DNA of 64,000 bases, from positions 1,805,501 through 1,869,500 of the forward strand of contig NC_066600.1 in the NCBI RefSeq assembly GCF_905475345.1, read 5' to 3'. Source of the DNA: Vespula vulgaris (taxonomy: Eukaryota > Arthropoda > Insecta > Hymenoptera > Vespidae). Below are positions 23,952 through 38,153 of the stretch, one piece after another; positions within the stretch are counted from its first letter, which is position 1, and each line of letters opens with the position of its first letter. A model generated the notes under the pieces. That model worked only from the letters and a program-made list of their open reading frames with translations. It made no database searches and was not told where the DNA came from. The translations under genes and the position numbers were made by a program.

Positions 23952-26900
23952 AAATAGATTTATGAAGGTATAATGCAGATGTTTTCAATGTCATTGGGAT
24001 CAAGTACTGCAACTTATGCATCAAATGATGATAGAAAGCAATACTGTCATGTTTCTAAAGCAGTAACAAATGCTCTTGCTAATATAGCAGCTAATTTACA
24101 AGGTGAAACGGAACTAAATGACTTGCTTCTGCATCTTCTAGAACTTTTTGTTCAATTAGGTCTCGAAGGTAAACGTGCCAGTGATAAAGTTCCAAACAGT
24201 ATCGCTACAACGGTAATGAATATTAATTAAGCATATATTGTACTACATACATATATTATATAATATTAATCTGTATCATTAATAATCCAGAAAACAACAA
24301 ATAGTGCTGGAAATTTGGGAGTTCTAATTCCTGTTATTGCTATATTATTGCGGCGTTTACCACCCATTAGGCATCCACAAAAAAGACTTTTAAAACTTTT
24401 TAAAGATTTCTGGGTCTATTGTGTTGTGATGGGTTTTGCTGCTGATCAGCAATCGAAAATATGGCCTATTGAGTGGTATGATGGTGTCAAAGAGATAGCT
24501 GTTAAATCACCGTATCTTATTTCACCAACGAGTGCACGTCTTGAAATGCGAGAATTACAATATACTTCAGCAGTACGCAATGATAGTGTTTCGTTGACCG
24601 AACTTCAAGAATTACGTAGCCAAATATTAAAATTAAGTAGCCGGTAAATTTATACTTTATGTTACAAGATACTCGATTTGTTTTCATCGTCCAATATAAA
24701 TTTTATATATTTAATATATTTTTCTAATAGCTCCAATGATATATCAGCATATGTAGCAAAATTACAGTTTGCTCAGTGCACATATTTATTATCGGTATAC
24801 TGGTTGGAAACTTTAAGGGTTGCAAACAGTCCAGAGCCTAGTTTACATCCAATAATGGAATATTTATGTGATTCTGATTTGCAAAAGGATAAAAGTGGTA
24901 TGTGGCAATGTATATGTTGTATTGCAGACTCTGTTTTCGTTAGATTTAAAGATGTCATGCAACGTAAACCGAAAGATGAACAACGAGAAAAAGAGTTAGA
25001 AAATCACGCTCAATTTTTATTAGTATATTTTAATCATGTACACAAACAAATTAGACGTGTCGCAGACAAATATCTCAGTGCTTTAGTAGATGCATTTCCA
25101 CATTTATTATGGAACTGTAAAGTACTATGGAGTATGCTAGATATATTACAGGTATCTATACTACAATATTATAAATGATTGTTATTTTAGCGTAAATCAT
25201 GTTATGTCAGAAATTATTTATACTTCTATTTTAATAGATTTTGTCATTTTCTCTACAAATTGATCCAAATGAGGAAACACCTAGTCTGCGTATTCCTAAT
25301 ACACCTTACAGCATTGAACTTATGAATAGTGTTGAAGCAAGAGAGGTATTAATGCAATTATAGTTCTTCAAATACAGTACAGAAATGGAAAAGCATTCTT
25401 TAATAAGATGGTATAATGCAGATTATTGTAAAAGACTTTACGGCAAGATGTAAAGGCATAGTACAAGAGGCAATGAAGTGGGCTCCACAGGCCACAAGAT
25501 CACATGTACAAGAATATATAAATCAGATACCATCTTCGGGTATGTGGCATCATTCTGGATTATCTTTAGCAACAGATTCAGTTCTGGAATTTGTAGATTT
25601 AACAGTTCCAACAGCTCTTCCATCAAGCGTACGTATTTATTATAATATATTATTCTTTTAAAAATTATGTAGTTTCGAAAATGTTTTCTTATTTCGCAAT
25701 TGAAAAATTCGTTTTCGATACTTATGATTTTTCAAGATTCTTAAAATCCATGTATTCTAGACAAATTCATTGGATAAAAGACCTCGTGGTCCTAAAGGCG
25801 CGAGTTCATGGCTTTTTTCAATGATGGCAATGCGTTTATGGCATGCTGGTGAAGTAGCAGGTATGGTTGCACTTGCTCGTTCAGAATTTCCCCATCATCA
25901 AATGTCAGTTGAAGAATCTAAAGTGACAGTCGTAAACCAACTTATTGACGCTGTATGGCGTGCTTGCCGCGAAAATAATGATCTTCAACACCGTGGCGCT
26001 CTTTGGCGTGCTACTGCTCTTTTAATATCTATGCCAGGTAATTGTTTAATATACACGATACGTTGTATTGTAAATATTTATTATATTTAATTATCTATGT
26101 TTTCAGGAATACACAGACGGCTTTTGCAAACTGTTGCCTGTTCACAGATTGAATTATTTACAAGTGCAGCAATGAATACAGCTGTTGAATGTTGGCAATG
26201 GATTCTTACTGTGCGACCTGATCTTAAATTACGTTTTTTACAAGAGATGCTCGTTGCATGGCAATATACTGTTGATAAGAAAATGGGATTATTCTCTGCT
26301 CAAGAGGAAGAAGTCAGTCCATTGGCAGATTATGAAGGTTGTAAGTTAGAACCCAACCCACCTGATGTAAAACCTCATGATATTTGGATATCATTTATCA
26401 TGGAATTAATTGAAACTGCAAAATACTGTTGTCAAGAGACAGTGGATATGATAGTGATGTTGCTTCATCGATCGTTACCTATGTCTGTTGGTGCATCTGG
26501 CGAAGAACCTACAATAAATCGGCACGTTGCCGCAGTAGGAGTACGGTTTAAATTATTATCTTGTGGTTTACTTCTCCTTCAAGGTGATATTTTACCAAGG
26601 TATAAATATATTATTTATTATTTTGAGTGAAGAAGAATAGGATATATTTTAATAAGAAATAATCTTATTACAGATCGTTAAGTAAAAACGTTCTGCGAGA
26701 ACGTATTTATTCTAACTGTTTGGATTATTTTTGCCGAGAACGGCAAGTACCTACTCAAGAGCTCGAACAACTCCGTGAAGATATAGTTACCCTCATACGT
26801 TTCTGGCAGGTATGAGGAAACTACGCTATATAAAATGTATTACGAATTGTTATCACTTCTTATCTTATTTTTTAATTACTTATACAGGTTATGCATAGCG

Positions 26901-29509
26901 ATAAAAAATATTTAATGATGACAGGAAACGAAAACGATTTTGATTTAACAATACAACCTCAAGTATACACAACAAGTGTACTTGTAACAAGTGAAACTAT
27001 CAATTCAATAACTGCAACATTAAATCCAGCTACTAATGACTTTTCAAAAACACCTACAAGTGTGTGGGTTAATGCTATGCCAATGTCAACAAGTAGTAAC
27101 ACATTAAGTAAACGCAGTAATCGAAGCAAACGTGTTGTAAATACCAATGTTTTTGTAAAAGATTATATTAAAAAGCGTAATTTAATTCTTGAATTGTTAG
27201 CAGTGGAAATTGAAATGTTGCTGGTTAGTTAAAGTGTTTCAAATGTTTTTTATTTTATTAACTGAATCGCTTATTTCTACATTTATACAAATAATTGAAT
27301 TATTTTAAATTGTCATAAATAATCGTAGGTTTGGCGCAATCCAGGTTGTAGACAAGAATTAGCGCTTCCAGGAGAAGTTAGTATTGCGGAATGGCGTGCT
27401 AAAGCTATGAATGAAAAATGGAGAGAGTACACGCGTTTGGCTTGGGAAATTAGTCCTAGTCTTGCTGTATTTATGCCAGTACGTTTGAAAAATTCGGAAA
27501 TAATTATAAAAGAAATTTGTGGGTTGGTGAGACAGAAACCAGTAGCAGTTATGCATATTTCAGAAGCTTTGCAATATCTTGTAACTACAGATACTCTTCT
27601 CAATGATGTACCTGAAGTGAGTATTGCATGTTAAAATATTAATAAGTATTATTGCATCAATATGCTACATATATATAATTTTTATTTGCAGTTGGTCTAT
27701 ATGCTAACATGGGCAAGGGTTTCACCTATTCATGCATTAGCTTACTTTTCTCGTCAGTTCCCACATCATCCAATTTCTGCTCAATATGCAGTACGTGTAT
27801 TAGATAGTTATCCCGCTGATGCTGTACTCGTTTATATACCACAACTTGTACAGGCAGTTCGCCATGATTCCATGGGTTATGTTACTGAATTTATTAAAAA
27901 AATTGCTAAACGTTCCCAGGTAAACATATTCATCTAAAATCTTTAAAACATAAAATAAAGTTTATAAGGATATAATATTAAAAAAGATTTGTGTATTGCA
28001 GGTAGTGGCGCATCAGCTAATATGGAATATGCATACAAATATGTACATGGATGAGGAAAAGCAAATAAAAGATCCGGTTCTTTATGATATCTTAGATTCA
28101 TTAGTAAAAAGTATTTTGAATGCATTATCTGGTCCAGCTAAACAATTTTATGAACGAGAATTTGAATTCTTTGAAAAAATAACTAATATATCTGGTGAAA
28201 TTAGACCATATCCTAAAGGCCATGAACGTAAAGCCGCATGTTTGGAAGCTTTATCAAAAATAAAAGTACAACCTGGCTGTTATTTACCATCTAATCCTGA
28301 AGCAATGGTTATTGATATAGATTATAAAAGTGGCACACCTATGCAGAGGTAATATCAAATCACATCTATTATAGAAAAAGTAAATACAAAAGTTATATAT
28401 TCGCATAAATGTTTACAGTGCTGCTAAGGCACCATTCCTTGCACGTTTTAAAGTTCAGAGGTATGGTATTAATGAATTAGAAAATATAGCATTAACAGTA
28501 TCAACAAATGGAAAAATAGAAAGAAAGAAAGAAACAGGAAAAGAAACATGGCAAGCTGCCATCTTCAAAGTTGGTGATGATGTAAGACAAGATATGCTCG
28601 CGTTACAAGTGATTAGCATATTTAAGAATATTTTTCAGAAAGTTGGTCTGAATTTATTTTTGTATCCATACAGAGTAGTAGCAACAGCACCAGGGGTAAG
28701 ATTTATGTATTGCTGTTATAATATATAATCTTTTTATCTCATCATATATAACTTCAATAATTATATATACTTATAAACTTTTTCTTTTTAGTGTGGTGTT
28801 ATAGAGTGTGTACCAGACGCAAAATCACGAGATCAATTAGGACGTACAACAGATATCGATATGTATCAATATTTCATTACGCGATGCGGTGATGAAACAA
28901 CGAAGGAATTTCAGACAATTCGACGTAACTTCGTTAGATCGATGGCTGCTTATAGCGTTATTACGTATCTTCTTCAAATAAAAGATCGTCATAATGGAAA
29001 TATTATGTTAGATAGTCAAGGTCATATAATACATATTGATTTTGGCTTTATGTTCGAAAGTTCTCCTGGAGGAAATCTTGGATTTGAACCTGATATCAAG
29101 CTTACTGATGAAATGGTATTAGTAATGGGAGGTAAAATGGAAGCTGCACCATTCCGTTGGTTCATGGAACTATGCGTTCAAGCTTTTCTCGCTGTGAGGT
29201 ACTATATTTTTATATATAATTTAAAAGTTCATTAGCAATTTTTTAATTTATTTCTTTATAATTTATAAATTATTATGTTCTAGGCCTTACCAAGAAGCAA
29301 TCATTTCCCTTGTTTCCCTTATGCTTGATACAGGCTTACCGTGTTTCCGAGGTCAAACGATAAAATTATTGCGTAGTCGATTTGTTCCAACGGCTACTGA
29401 TAGAGAAGCCGCAACCTTTATGCTCAATGTAATTCGCAACAGCTACCTCAATTTCCGTACGAAAACTTATGATATGATACAGTATTATCAAAATCAGATT
29501 CCTTATTAA
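18944..29509 (+). CDS. PI4KIIIalpha: Phosphatidylinositol 4-kinase III alpha
   Basis: Makes the PI4P pool of the plasma membrane; in known systems it works with EFR3, TTC7 and FAM126. Exons: 18944-19033, 19935-20328, 20434-20948, 21206-21521, 22475-22537 (cassette), 22984-23238, 23328-23520, 23622-23832, 23958-24212, 24291-24643, 24731-25151, 25238-25345, 25422-25628, 25761-26037, 26107-26599, 26674-26809, 26888-27223, 27329-27616, 27692-27919, 28002-28348, 28419-28695, 28792-29198, 29284-29509. All phases agree, giving 2131 residues with the cassette and 2110 without, close to the animal norm. The long N-terminal part is alpha-solenoid in the family. The PI3K/PI4K catalytic domain is C-terminal: catalytic loop KDRHNGN at about 1985-1991, then HIDFG with the metal-binding Asp near 2004, and the expected C-terminus YYQNQIPY. 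The ATG is the first in MVADEKLFF. Confidence 0.97.
22475..22537 (+). other. GC-rich 63-nt probable cassette exon of PI4KA
   Basis: Preceded by GTTTTTGCAG and followed by GTATTC. It adds exactly 21 in-frame codons (phase 1 in, phase 1 out), with SGEYDTSALFADISSMLL in the product. Skipping it joins DETG directly to ADSLCGRL, also in frame. GC is about 56% (35 of 63), far above the neighbouring exons. I cannot tell whether it is constitutive. Confidence 0.6.
23907..23950 (+). repeat. Poly-T tract, 44 bp, in a PI4KA intron
   Basis: An uninterrupted run of T ending seven bases before the exon at 23958. It probably serves as an extreme polypyrimidine tract and is likely length-variable or an assembly trouble spot. 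Confidence 0.95.
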
Positions 29510-30511
29510 ATTATTACTTAACTTCCAGTTGTATTATACACTGTTTAAAAAAGGATTCTGGACTACACATTTTACTCAGCTAAATGAGCACTGTGTGTAT
29601 AAGTCCTGAACTCCTACTTTTTAATATTCTGTATATACAAGTAATCTTCCTATAACACAATATTTTTCGAACACGATTTAGATCGTCCAGAAAGTTTCTT
29701 TTACTATCTACGCACAGGTTTAAAATCTGACAATGTTTAAAAAGAAAAGAAACTTAAAACAACCTAATACACACACACACACATATAATCATCAGAGTAA
29801 ATAAATTGCATACTTGCGACGAAAGTGACACGACTCGGAAAAGTGTTTTCCAAGAAAAGCGAAAAACTGTTTTTGAACATAATTAGACATTATATAACTG
29901 TTCTCTATCAACCATATTATAAAAATAAATAAATAACATTTTCAAAATTGGTTGAAGTGTCTACAACATTTTCATGGTGATAAATCAAAAATTGTTTTCT
30001 GAGTAGTGTCATATTCATCACCAGTATAAGTGTAAAATGTATAACATGGTTAAATGTGATGTAGAAATTATAAAAATGTATATATTGATATTATTACCCT
30101 TAATTCTATGTAAATTCTGTTAATAATTACATTCTATTAATTCTTATCATAATATAGGTATATAATATTGTGGTATAGAAAAACTTAAAACTTGCTAATA
30201 TTGTAGAATATGTAAATTATAAGAACATTCCTTCACTTATAATCATGCTGTTGATTGTAGAGTATTAAATTAAACAATGTCGTTATCATTAAAATTAATT
30301 CACTGTAGTTATTTTCATTATTTTTTTATTATTTTTACATTAACCTAATATTAAATTCAACCTCCATAGAAATATATGAATTACAGATCACCTATTTTAT
30401 AACAATCAAACCATTTTATTTTGTATTTGCAATAATATTCATACAACTACAATATAATTTATTTATAATCAAATAAGTAATTACTAACTCATATTTAAAT
30501 TAATATGTAAT
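29510..30511. other. Convergent 3' region of PI4KA and NDUFA7
   Basis: AT-rich DNA holding the 3' UTRs of both genes, with several AATAAA-like signals (for example near 29800 and 29925) and a short (CA)n run near 29770. No further gene seen. Confidence 0.5.
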
Positions 30512-31714
30512 TTAAGACCATGGAAATAATTTCCCTGGAGTGGTATCGTTTGGTCCAATAGCTTTCTTTTCACTCCTGAAATTTATGCATTAACAATTAT
30601 ATTTGTGTTAAAATATTAATTAATGCAAGTTTGTATTTCTTACAAAAGAAATTTATTTAAAATAGAGATAAATAACCCCAATGTAGATACAATATAATAA
30701 AATTTTGTATAATTATATGATTATTAAATAGATTTCATATATATGTAGATAATTAAATACTTGAAATCAAAAATATTTATTTCTCCTGTCATAATTTTGT
30801 CTTCATTGTTATATAATGATATTAATCTTCTCCAAAGTATTCAGTTCATATTATACTTTTATATTTTATTTATTATTTTGACAACTATATAAAATATGAT
30901 ATTAATAAAATAGATTGAAATAAATCAATATACTGTAAATATAAGTTTAGATATACATAGGACATTATGTTTATGAATGTAATACAAGACATTTATAAAC
31001 CTATTAAAGAGTGTTGTATATCAATACATTAAACATACACAATGAAGAAAAATAACTATGATGAAATAACATTACCCCGCTGTAATTTGTTTATCCACAA
31101 AAATTTCAATTGGCGGTTCAACTTCTCGTCTAGCATCATGGGTATAGTAATATATTTTCGAGATTTTATGATATGGTCCACCTGGTATTTCAGGCGGAGG
31201 TTGTGTTCGTGCAGAAGTTAAATCTGCATATCGTAATTGAGGAATAACTTTTCTCTGTTCATAAAATACTAATAATCATTTATGATAGAATACATTACAT
31301 ATAAATATAAACATATATTCAGCACTATATACAAGTTGTTCGTTATAATGATAGCCATGATTTTTTATAATGAAATAATAAAAATCAATAATCAATTGAT
31401 GATGAACAAAAAAAAATGTAATAGGATGTATATTATATTGTTATTACGAATAATTCAAAAGCAATGAATTATGTTATGTAAAAGTTTAAGCTTTTACATT
31501 TTCGATTACAATGAAAATGAATAATTAATCATTATATATAAATAGGTTAATTTAATAATAAATTCAAAAAAATTATAATTTGTTAAATAATTAATGATCG
31601 ATGTGAAACTATATATAATAAAACTTTATGTGTATTTATATATCAATTACTTACACCTCGAAGAAATGAGCGTAATTTTTCAATAAAAGGCGTTACAACA
31701 CGATGTTCTGCCAT
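30512..31714 (-). CDS. ND-B14.5A: NADH dehydrogenase (ubiquinone) subunit A7 (NDUFA7, B14.5a)
   Basis: Accessory subunit of mitochondrial complex I on the matrix side. Three minus-strand exons: 31714-31655, 31254-31076 and 30575-30512, phases 0 and 2, giving 100 residues, the usual size. It starts MAEHRVVTPFIEKLRSFLRG, which matches the family N-terminus. Exon 2 has the diagnostic RTQPPPEIPGGPYHKIS and the YYYTHDARREVEPP segment (RTQPPP and TRDGRREVVPP in mammals). Exon 3 ends with SEKKAIGPNDTTPGKLFPWS. There is no obvious cleavable presequence, as is normal for this subunit. It lies tail-to-tail with PI4KA and head-to-head with angel. Confidence 0.93.
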
Positions 31715-34095
31715 TTCGTCGTTTTTTTTTACATATACGTACGATCCACCAAGAAATTTATTACGTCATAGAAACGAACTAGACACTGTTTTGAAGAAGA
31801 CTATCGATCCCCATCAATTCTACAAACTTTTATTTGCGTTCGATCACTTGTAGTGACATCTATATATCAATAACGTACTTCATAATAAAGTCAATAGACG
31901 GCGCACTGATCGCCGAAATATAGAAACATTTCATCGTCTTATTTATTATTACTATTAGTAAAGAAAGTTAGTTTGTAGGACACATTCTTTCTCCTGATTC
32001 TAACGCTCATCGGATAAAATCGTACGAACTAAGAGAATAAAGGCGATTGTATATTGAAAAAGAAATAGTTTTAATTAAAAAATGTTATTTTTAATTCTTT
32101 AATTTTATTTCTAAATTGCAAAGTAATATAACACTCTTCGAACTTCTAGAGACATTGTCCATATTCATTGTATTTACTATTTAATTCAATCTAGTTCCAT
32201 TGTAAGATTTGATATTATAAAAAAAGTTTAATATTATAAGAAAAGACGATTAGTTAATAATTTTTACTAGACCAGTTAAAATGATACATTGATATATAAT
32301 GAATGATAATAGAACTAGATACAATCAACATCTAAAATCGATACATGTAAGATCGCTACATAGTTATTTTAAAAAAATCTTAGAATCAGTTATGTATTAA
32401 TGGTTTTTGATGGTCAAGGATCTGAAACTACGCGGGGCCATCATGTGTCACGTCGCTGGAAAAAATACAAAAAATTACACCGTGTAACGTAAGCAAATAT
32501 TATTAGGTTATTGTTATAACATCTTATACAATATATTACAAAATAAAAATGTTTAAAATATTCGTTTTTAAAATTCGGAAGACAAAAAACAATGATAAAA
32601 AATGCTTTCGTCATTGATATTAATTTGTCTAATGAATTTTGTTTTCACTTTCAAACGATTCTAATGTTCATAAAGAATTTCTATACAGTTTTGTATAAAT
32701 AGTCATTATTTCATTATATTCATTATTATGTATTAATTTCAATCGTAGAAATGCGATTGGTTGATTTTGAACTAGTTTTAACATATATATTTGTGTGTGT
32801 ATGAATGCATATTGTTATATGTCCTTCGCACTTTTTTGTTACGAATTTAGTCGTAAAAGTTAGTAGTAGTGCGCACATGTGTGTATATATATGTACACAC
32901 ACACAATTTAATATTAACATGAGTAACGCAGGAAATTAGTTAGTTTATATAAACTTTATTATAAAATATACTTTTTACATATTGTATTATATTTATGTAA
33001 AATTTTATTGTTAAATTTTGTAATATTGTAAATTTTAATTCGTGAAAGCGCAAACGTGTAAATATTAATTTTTATCATTTCGATTATATTTGATTAAAAA
33101 AAAAGTATTAATGTATGAATTCCGGAGTTAGGTTAATTGTTTTCAAGTGATGTTTCAAAAGTGAAACAGACGTGTATTTTGCAACAAAATAAAAAAAAAA
33201 AAAATAAAACGAACAGTATGGTGTGGAATACTACAAATCGCAATGAAATCACTATTACATTTACTTTAAAATAAATTGAATTCCTACATATTATTATATA
33301 ATCGTAATATAATATAACGAAGTAATATAGAAAGATTACGTTTCAAAATAATTTATATAATTAATAATTTACGTGATACGTAGTACGCATATATTTATGT
33401 ATGTATGTTTTTTTTTTTTTTTTTATTTTATCGTGTTACGAAAACATTGTTTTGTTGTATTCTTTTTATGGTGAATACGTTTATACGATCTCTATTACTA
33501 TTTTTTCCCCTATGTATCTTACTATAGATGGATAGGTCTTCGAATTTGTATCTGAAATAGTTTTATCCGAAATTATGAGACGCGTTGGAAAAATGAGGAC
33601 TTCGAAGTCACGTGTAACGTATTAAGATCATTGAATGATTATCTATTGACTATTTTGACGATACATTTACGGATTTAAGTCGTAAATAAAAATGACTGAT
33701 TTGTGGTTAGGTGTTATTAAAGCATAATTATATTGTGTTAAAATAACGAAACTTATTCGAATAAATGAACGCAACAAGATTACTAACTACTGTTTCTATA
33801 ACAAGTGTTACTCGTAATATCCATATCATACTGTCTCGTCAGGAGCAAAAGGTAAACTCGAATCTTTTGACTGATACGAGTACATCTTTTGGATTTTCGT
33901 ATTATGTAAGAATTTGACATTAGAAGAAGGTTAAGGTTAGGAATTTGTATATGCTAATATCTTTTTATTCCGTCTGAACTTAGTAAAGGAAAAGGTTGAT
34001 GCAGATATGGTTTACATTACAATTCTTTATTGTTGGTAATTCTTTTCTTTACGTTTATGTTAGTGTAACTGGTAATGGCTTTTTAGATCTTTCAC
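31715..34095. promoter_or_regulatory. Divergent intergenic region between NDUFA7 and angel
   Basis: About 2.4 kb, mostly AT-rich. It must hold both promoters and perhaps a non-coding angel exon. A small GC-richer patch at about 32405-32490 holds a 25-codon open frame starting MVKDLKLRGAIMCHVAG. A frame opening at 33996 overlaps the angel start out of frame and is probably not used. Short CA/TG runs occur near 32790 and 32880-32905. Confidence 0.45.
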
Positions 34096-36506
34096 ATGCT
34101 CGAGTTGCCCCTGCAACACTCACTTTTCGGATATCATTGCAAAAGTGCATCAGTTCCAGAAATATTATTTTCAACATACTCAAATGTAATTGAATACATG
34201 TTTAATCCAATGACACATCAAGAATTTAACAAAAATATCATGGAACCTCTTTTGGATACTTGTTATGCTACAAATAGTAATTCAGCATCCTGTGATATAC
34301 CATATAATATTTCTAATACAAAGGTGGTAAGTCACAGAGCTAGCACTGACACAATGGCAAATGAAATGGCTATTAATTCATGTATGGAACATACAACAAC
34401 TTTACAACAAAGAACTATTATCGATAAGCAAAATTATAACGCTATAAGGAAATGGAAGAGATTGGGAAAAGGTAAGAAATTATATTTCATTCAACATTGT
34501 AAACCTTAACTAATCTAATTTGCATACAATGTATTTGTTTATAAAATTTTAAATACTTCTATTTATATGTTTGATGTCATCTAACATTTATAATTCTACA
34601 AAATCATCTTTGTTTTTAAAACATAGTAAAAGTTCTTAAAAAGAATTGAATAATATAATTGGAAAAATACTTTGAAAACAATAATTCTTTTTGCTATTAA
34701 TTTTTTCTCCAAAATAAGAAGATTTCAAGTATAAATATTAACTAAAAAATTTTTATTATAATTCAGAATCATCAAAGGTATAACTATCAATTTATATTTT
34801 AATATTTACTTTTAACATAGATAAAAATTATAATATTTAAAATTTTTGCAAAGTTGAAATTAGTAAAGGTTTACTAAAGTTTTTTATTTTATTATCGATG
34901 TTATTTTATAATTATTTTAATTCTGACATGAGTTTAGGGAAACTACAGATGGATGGAGATGATGCATTTGTATTTAGACTATTGTCTTTCAATATTCTTG
35001 CACAAAATCTTTTAGAAGCTCATCCATATCTGTATCTGCAACATAATAGGGAAGCATTGCCTTGGGATATACGAAAACCTCTTTTATTACAAGAAATACT
35101 TGAAGCACAAGCTGATGTAAGGAAAGCACAAAATATAAACAACTTTCATATTTGTATTTTTATATATAGGTACTTTTACTATAATGTTGCATAGGTTATA
35201 TGTCTTCAAGAGATGCAGGAAAAATATTTAAATGAATTTTTAAAACCTTTTAAAGAACTTGGATATAAATATCTGTACAAGAAACGAACTAATGATAAAG
35301 AGGATGGTTTACTATTGTTGTATCATTCTGATCAATTCAATTTGGTAGATTACATGAAAGTAGAATTTTATCAACCAGGCATAGAACTCCTTAACAGAGA
35401 CAATGTTGGGATAGTTGCAAAATTATCATTTTGTGATAGCCCAGATACACAGATTGTTGTAGCTACTACTCATTTGCTTTTTAATCCAAGACGAAATGAT
35501 ATAAGATTAGCACAAACTCAACTACTACTTACAGAAATAGAAAAAATTGCATTTATTGAAAACACAGCGTAAGAAATATTTAATAATTATTACAAATGTA
35601 ATATAATCTATAGTTTCTTCATATATTATAAATATTTGCTTGTTATGATACAGATCGGGCCCAAAATATCTACCTATTATTTTTTCGGGTGATTTTAATT
35701 TGGAGCCTTATACAGGCGTTTATAAATTTATAACTGAGGGATCTTTTGAATATTATGGTAAAGGCAAAAATCTGGAACCTACTGAATTTCGTGCTTTATC
35801 TTATTTATTAATACCTCCACTATTACGTATTACGGATAACTGTCAATATTTTCATCTCTTAATTAAAAGATTAAAAGAAAATATTACTGAAGATGCAGAG
35901 GTACATTATTAAAATAATTATAATATCTAAAGAAATAATGGACAAATATGTTTATAAGTATTTTAGAATTGTTTGGAATGAATATTATAAATGACTTACA
36001 ATTTTGCTTTAATGTGCATATATGTATAATTCGTGGGTCATAACTGTTGTTGCTATTATTATAAACTATATTTAAAATTTAACTAGAGAATTCTGATATA
36101 TATATTTTTATAGAAAAAGGACACTAATTATGCTGATAAACAAGATACATCATATGGCGTAACTGTATTTAAGCAAACTGAATTTGATACAAACAAAATT
36201 GAACCTCAACTTATTGAAATAACGCAAAATGATTATGTCAAATTTTCATCTGGCAGATTAACACATCCTTTTAATTTACGTAGTGTTTATAAACATACAA
36301 ACAAACATGGAAAAAAAGAAGTAACAACTAATCAAGGGGAATGGATTACAGTTGATTATATATTCTATAGTGATCTTGAACCAATAGATACATACACCTT
36401 GCCAACTATTGAAAAGTGTAAAAATTTTCCTACTATACCTAACTTTGCTGTTGGAAGTGATCATTTATGCTTAGGGGCTAGTTTTAAAATATTAAAGAAG
36501 AAGTAA
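34096..36506 (+). CDS. angel: Angel-family endonuclease/exonuclease/phosphatase (CCR4-like)
   Basis: Member of the EEP superfamily in the nocturnin/CCR4 branch; the human relative ANGEL2 is reported to act on RNA 2',3'-cyclic phosphates. Five exons: 34096-34471, 34938-35116, 35195-35568, 35654-35900 and 36114-36506, giving 522 residues, near the family's usual length. The first 125 residues are a divergent N-terminal region. The EEP domain starts at about residue 138 (FRLLSFNILAQNLL). Catalytic positions are intact: Glu in CLQEMQ (residue 191), SGDFN (Asp 323, Asn 325), and the C-terminal GSDHLCL (Asp 508, His 509). The start MLELPLQHSLFGYH was chosen as the first ATG in the coding frame; upstream non-coding exons cannot be excluded. 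It diverges from NDUFA7 and converges on CLPTM1L. Confidence 0.92.
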
Positions 36507-38153
36507 TAAAAGTACAGGTGAACAAACACTTTTTTGTTTAAAGTTATTATAAATAAAAGAGAATCTATATTTTAAATAAATCGTGTATGTGTACACGTAA
36601 TTTTTAACAAAGTTTTTATTGATATGACAAAAACATTTAATTTATATATCTTGAAAAATGTCAATGATTCAATTTTTTCATAGATTCTACAATTAACTCT
36701 TTTTATGAAAGTGACTATATTTACCATCAATTCATTATAATGGCTGTGAATATGTAGTGATCTTATTATCATAAAAACATCAAAGATTTGTTAAAGGTAT
36801 AAATTATAATTTTACTTTTATATAAGTAGTAATAGATAATAATACATCACAGAATACATATTTAGACAAAATTCTATAGTGTTTCTCACAATATAGTTTA
36901 TAATTTTGGTTTTTTTTTAAGGATGACTATATGTAGATAATTTATGTAATATAATAAAACTTATTTGATTACACATTTTCTTTATTTATAACAAAAATAT
37001 CATGAATTATATACACTATATTTATAAAGTTATCTGAATTTCTAGTTTTCATTTAATGAATTAGTTCTTAATGATATAGAAACTTTTAGATACATAAACA
37101 AAAATTGAAAATACAAAACAAATATTGAAATTGAAAAATTGAATAAATTGAAAATATAATGTCGATGAGTTTATTTTGATTACGAATGTTAATTAATTAA
37201 ATGAATATACATTATTGTTTAAATATTAGTTTATTGCACTTCTTGTACGTTATACATTATTTATATAATTATAAAATTATTCCAAAATTATATATTATTC
37301 CTAAGACCCATTAGCATGAACGACAACACGTATTTGCTTATTTTTATCATAAAATTATCAGTCGGAAACTTATTAAATTTCTAAGTTAATGATTTTGATA
37401 AAAAAAAGTCTTATTTTAAATATAAAGGTTTATGTAAGGACACGACTCTTCCGAATTTTTTAAAAACCTTTATTTTATAAATTATTGTCGAGAAAACATC
37501 ATTTTTAACATAATAAAAAAAAGCTTTTTCAAAAGTTCAAAAAAGTCATGTTCTCGCTTGAATCTTTTTATCTTTAAATTGTAACCTTGTTCATCTAAAT
37601 CGTTGAAGAATTACGTCTGTACTCATTGTTGGAAAACCATTATAAAACTAAGAATGATGAATAGTTAAAAGACTCATGATATCTATTATTATGTAGTAAA
37701 ATAGGAATGAAAGATATAATCTTCAAAAATGTTTTTTTACTGAAAGTGAAAAAATAATAACAAAACATGATAATATATTAAAGAACAAAACATTTCTTAT
37801 TTATAAAAAAAATTCCAAATTTAAAAATTTTTTTTATTTATTAACTTTTGCTTTTAACTTTTTTGTAATCGTTTCCACATTTTCTTTTTTTTTTTTTATT
37901 ATTATATAGAATGATTCAATATCTGTAATGATTTTAGAGGTAACCAAAAACAAAAAAAGACTGAAATTTGAAGGATGTTTTTAGAAAAGAATAACTTGTT
38001 TAAATTTTCGAGTTCTGGACCTTCCCTCATAAATTAAAAAACATTTATTCACTGAATGTGAAAGATTAAAATCTTATTATATTCATATTTTCGAAATTTT
38101 TTCCTTTGTGTATTTTTAAATAATATTGATAAAGGAAATATAATAATTGTTTT
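36507..38153. other. Convergent intergenic region, angel and CLPTM1L 3' ends
   Basis: Very AT-rich with A and T runs near 37390, 37510 and 37885-37900. It includes both 3' UTRs. No open frame with recognisable content. Confidence 0.5.

Noticed and set aside
33996..34193. 65-codon frame overlapping the angel start
   Set aside because: It is out of frame with the conserved angel coding sequence and has no recognisable content.
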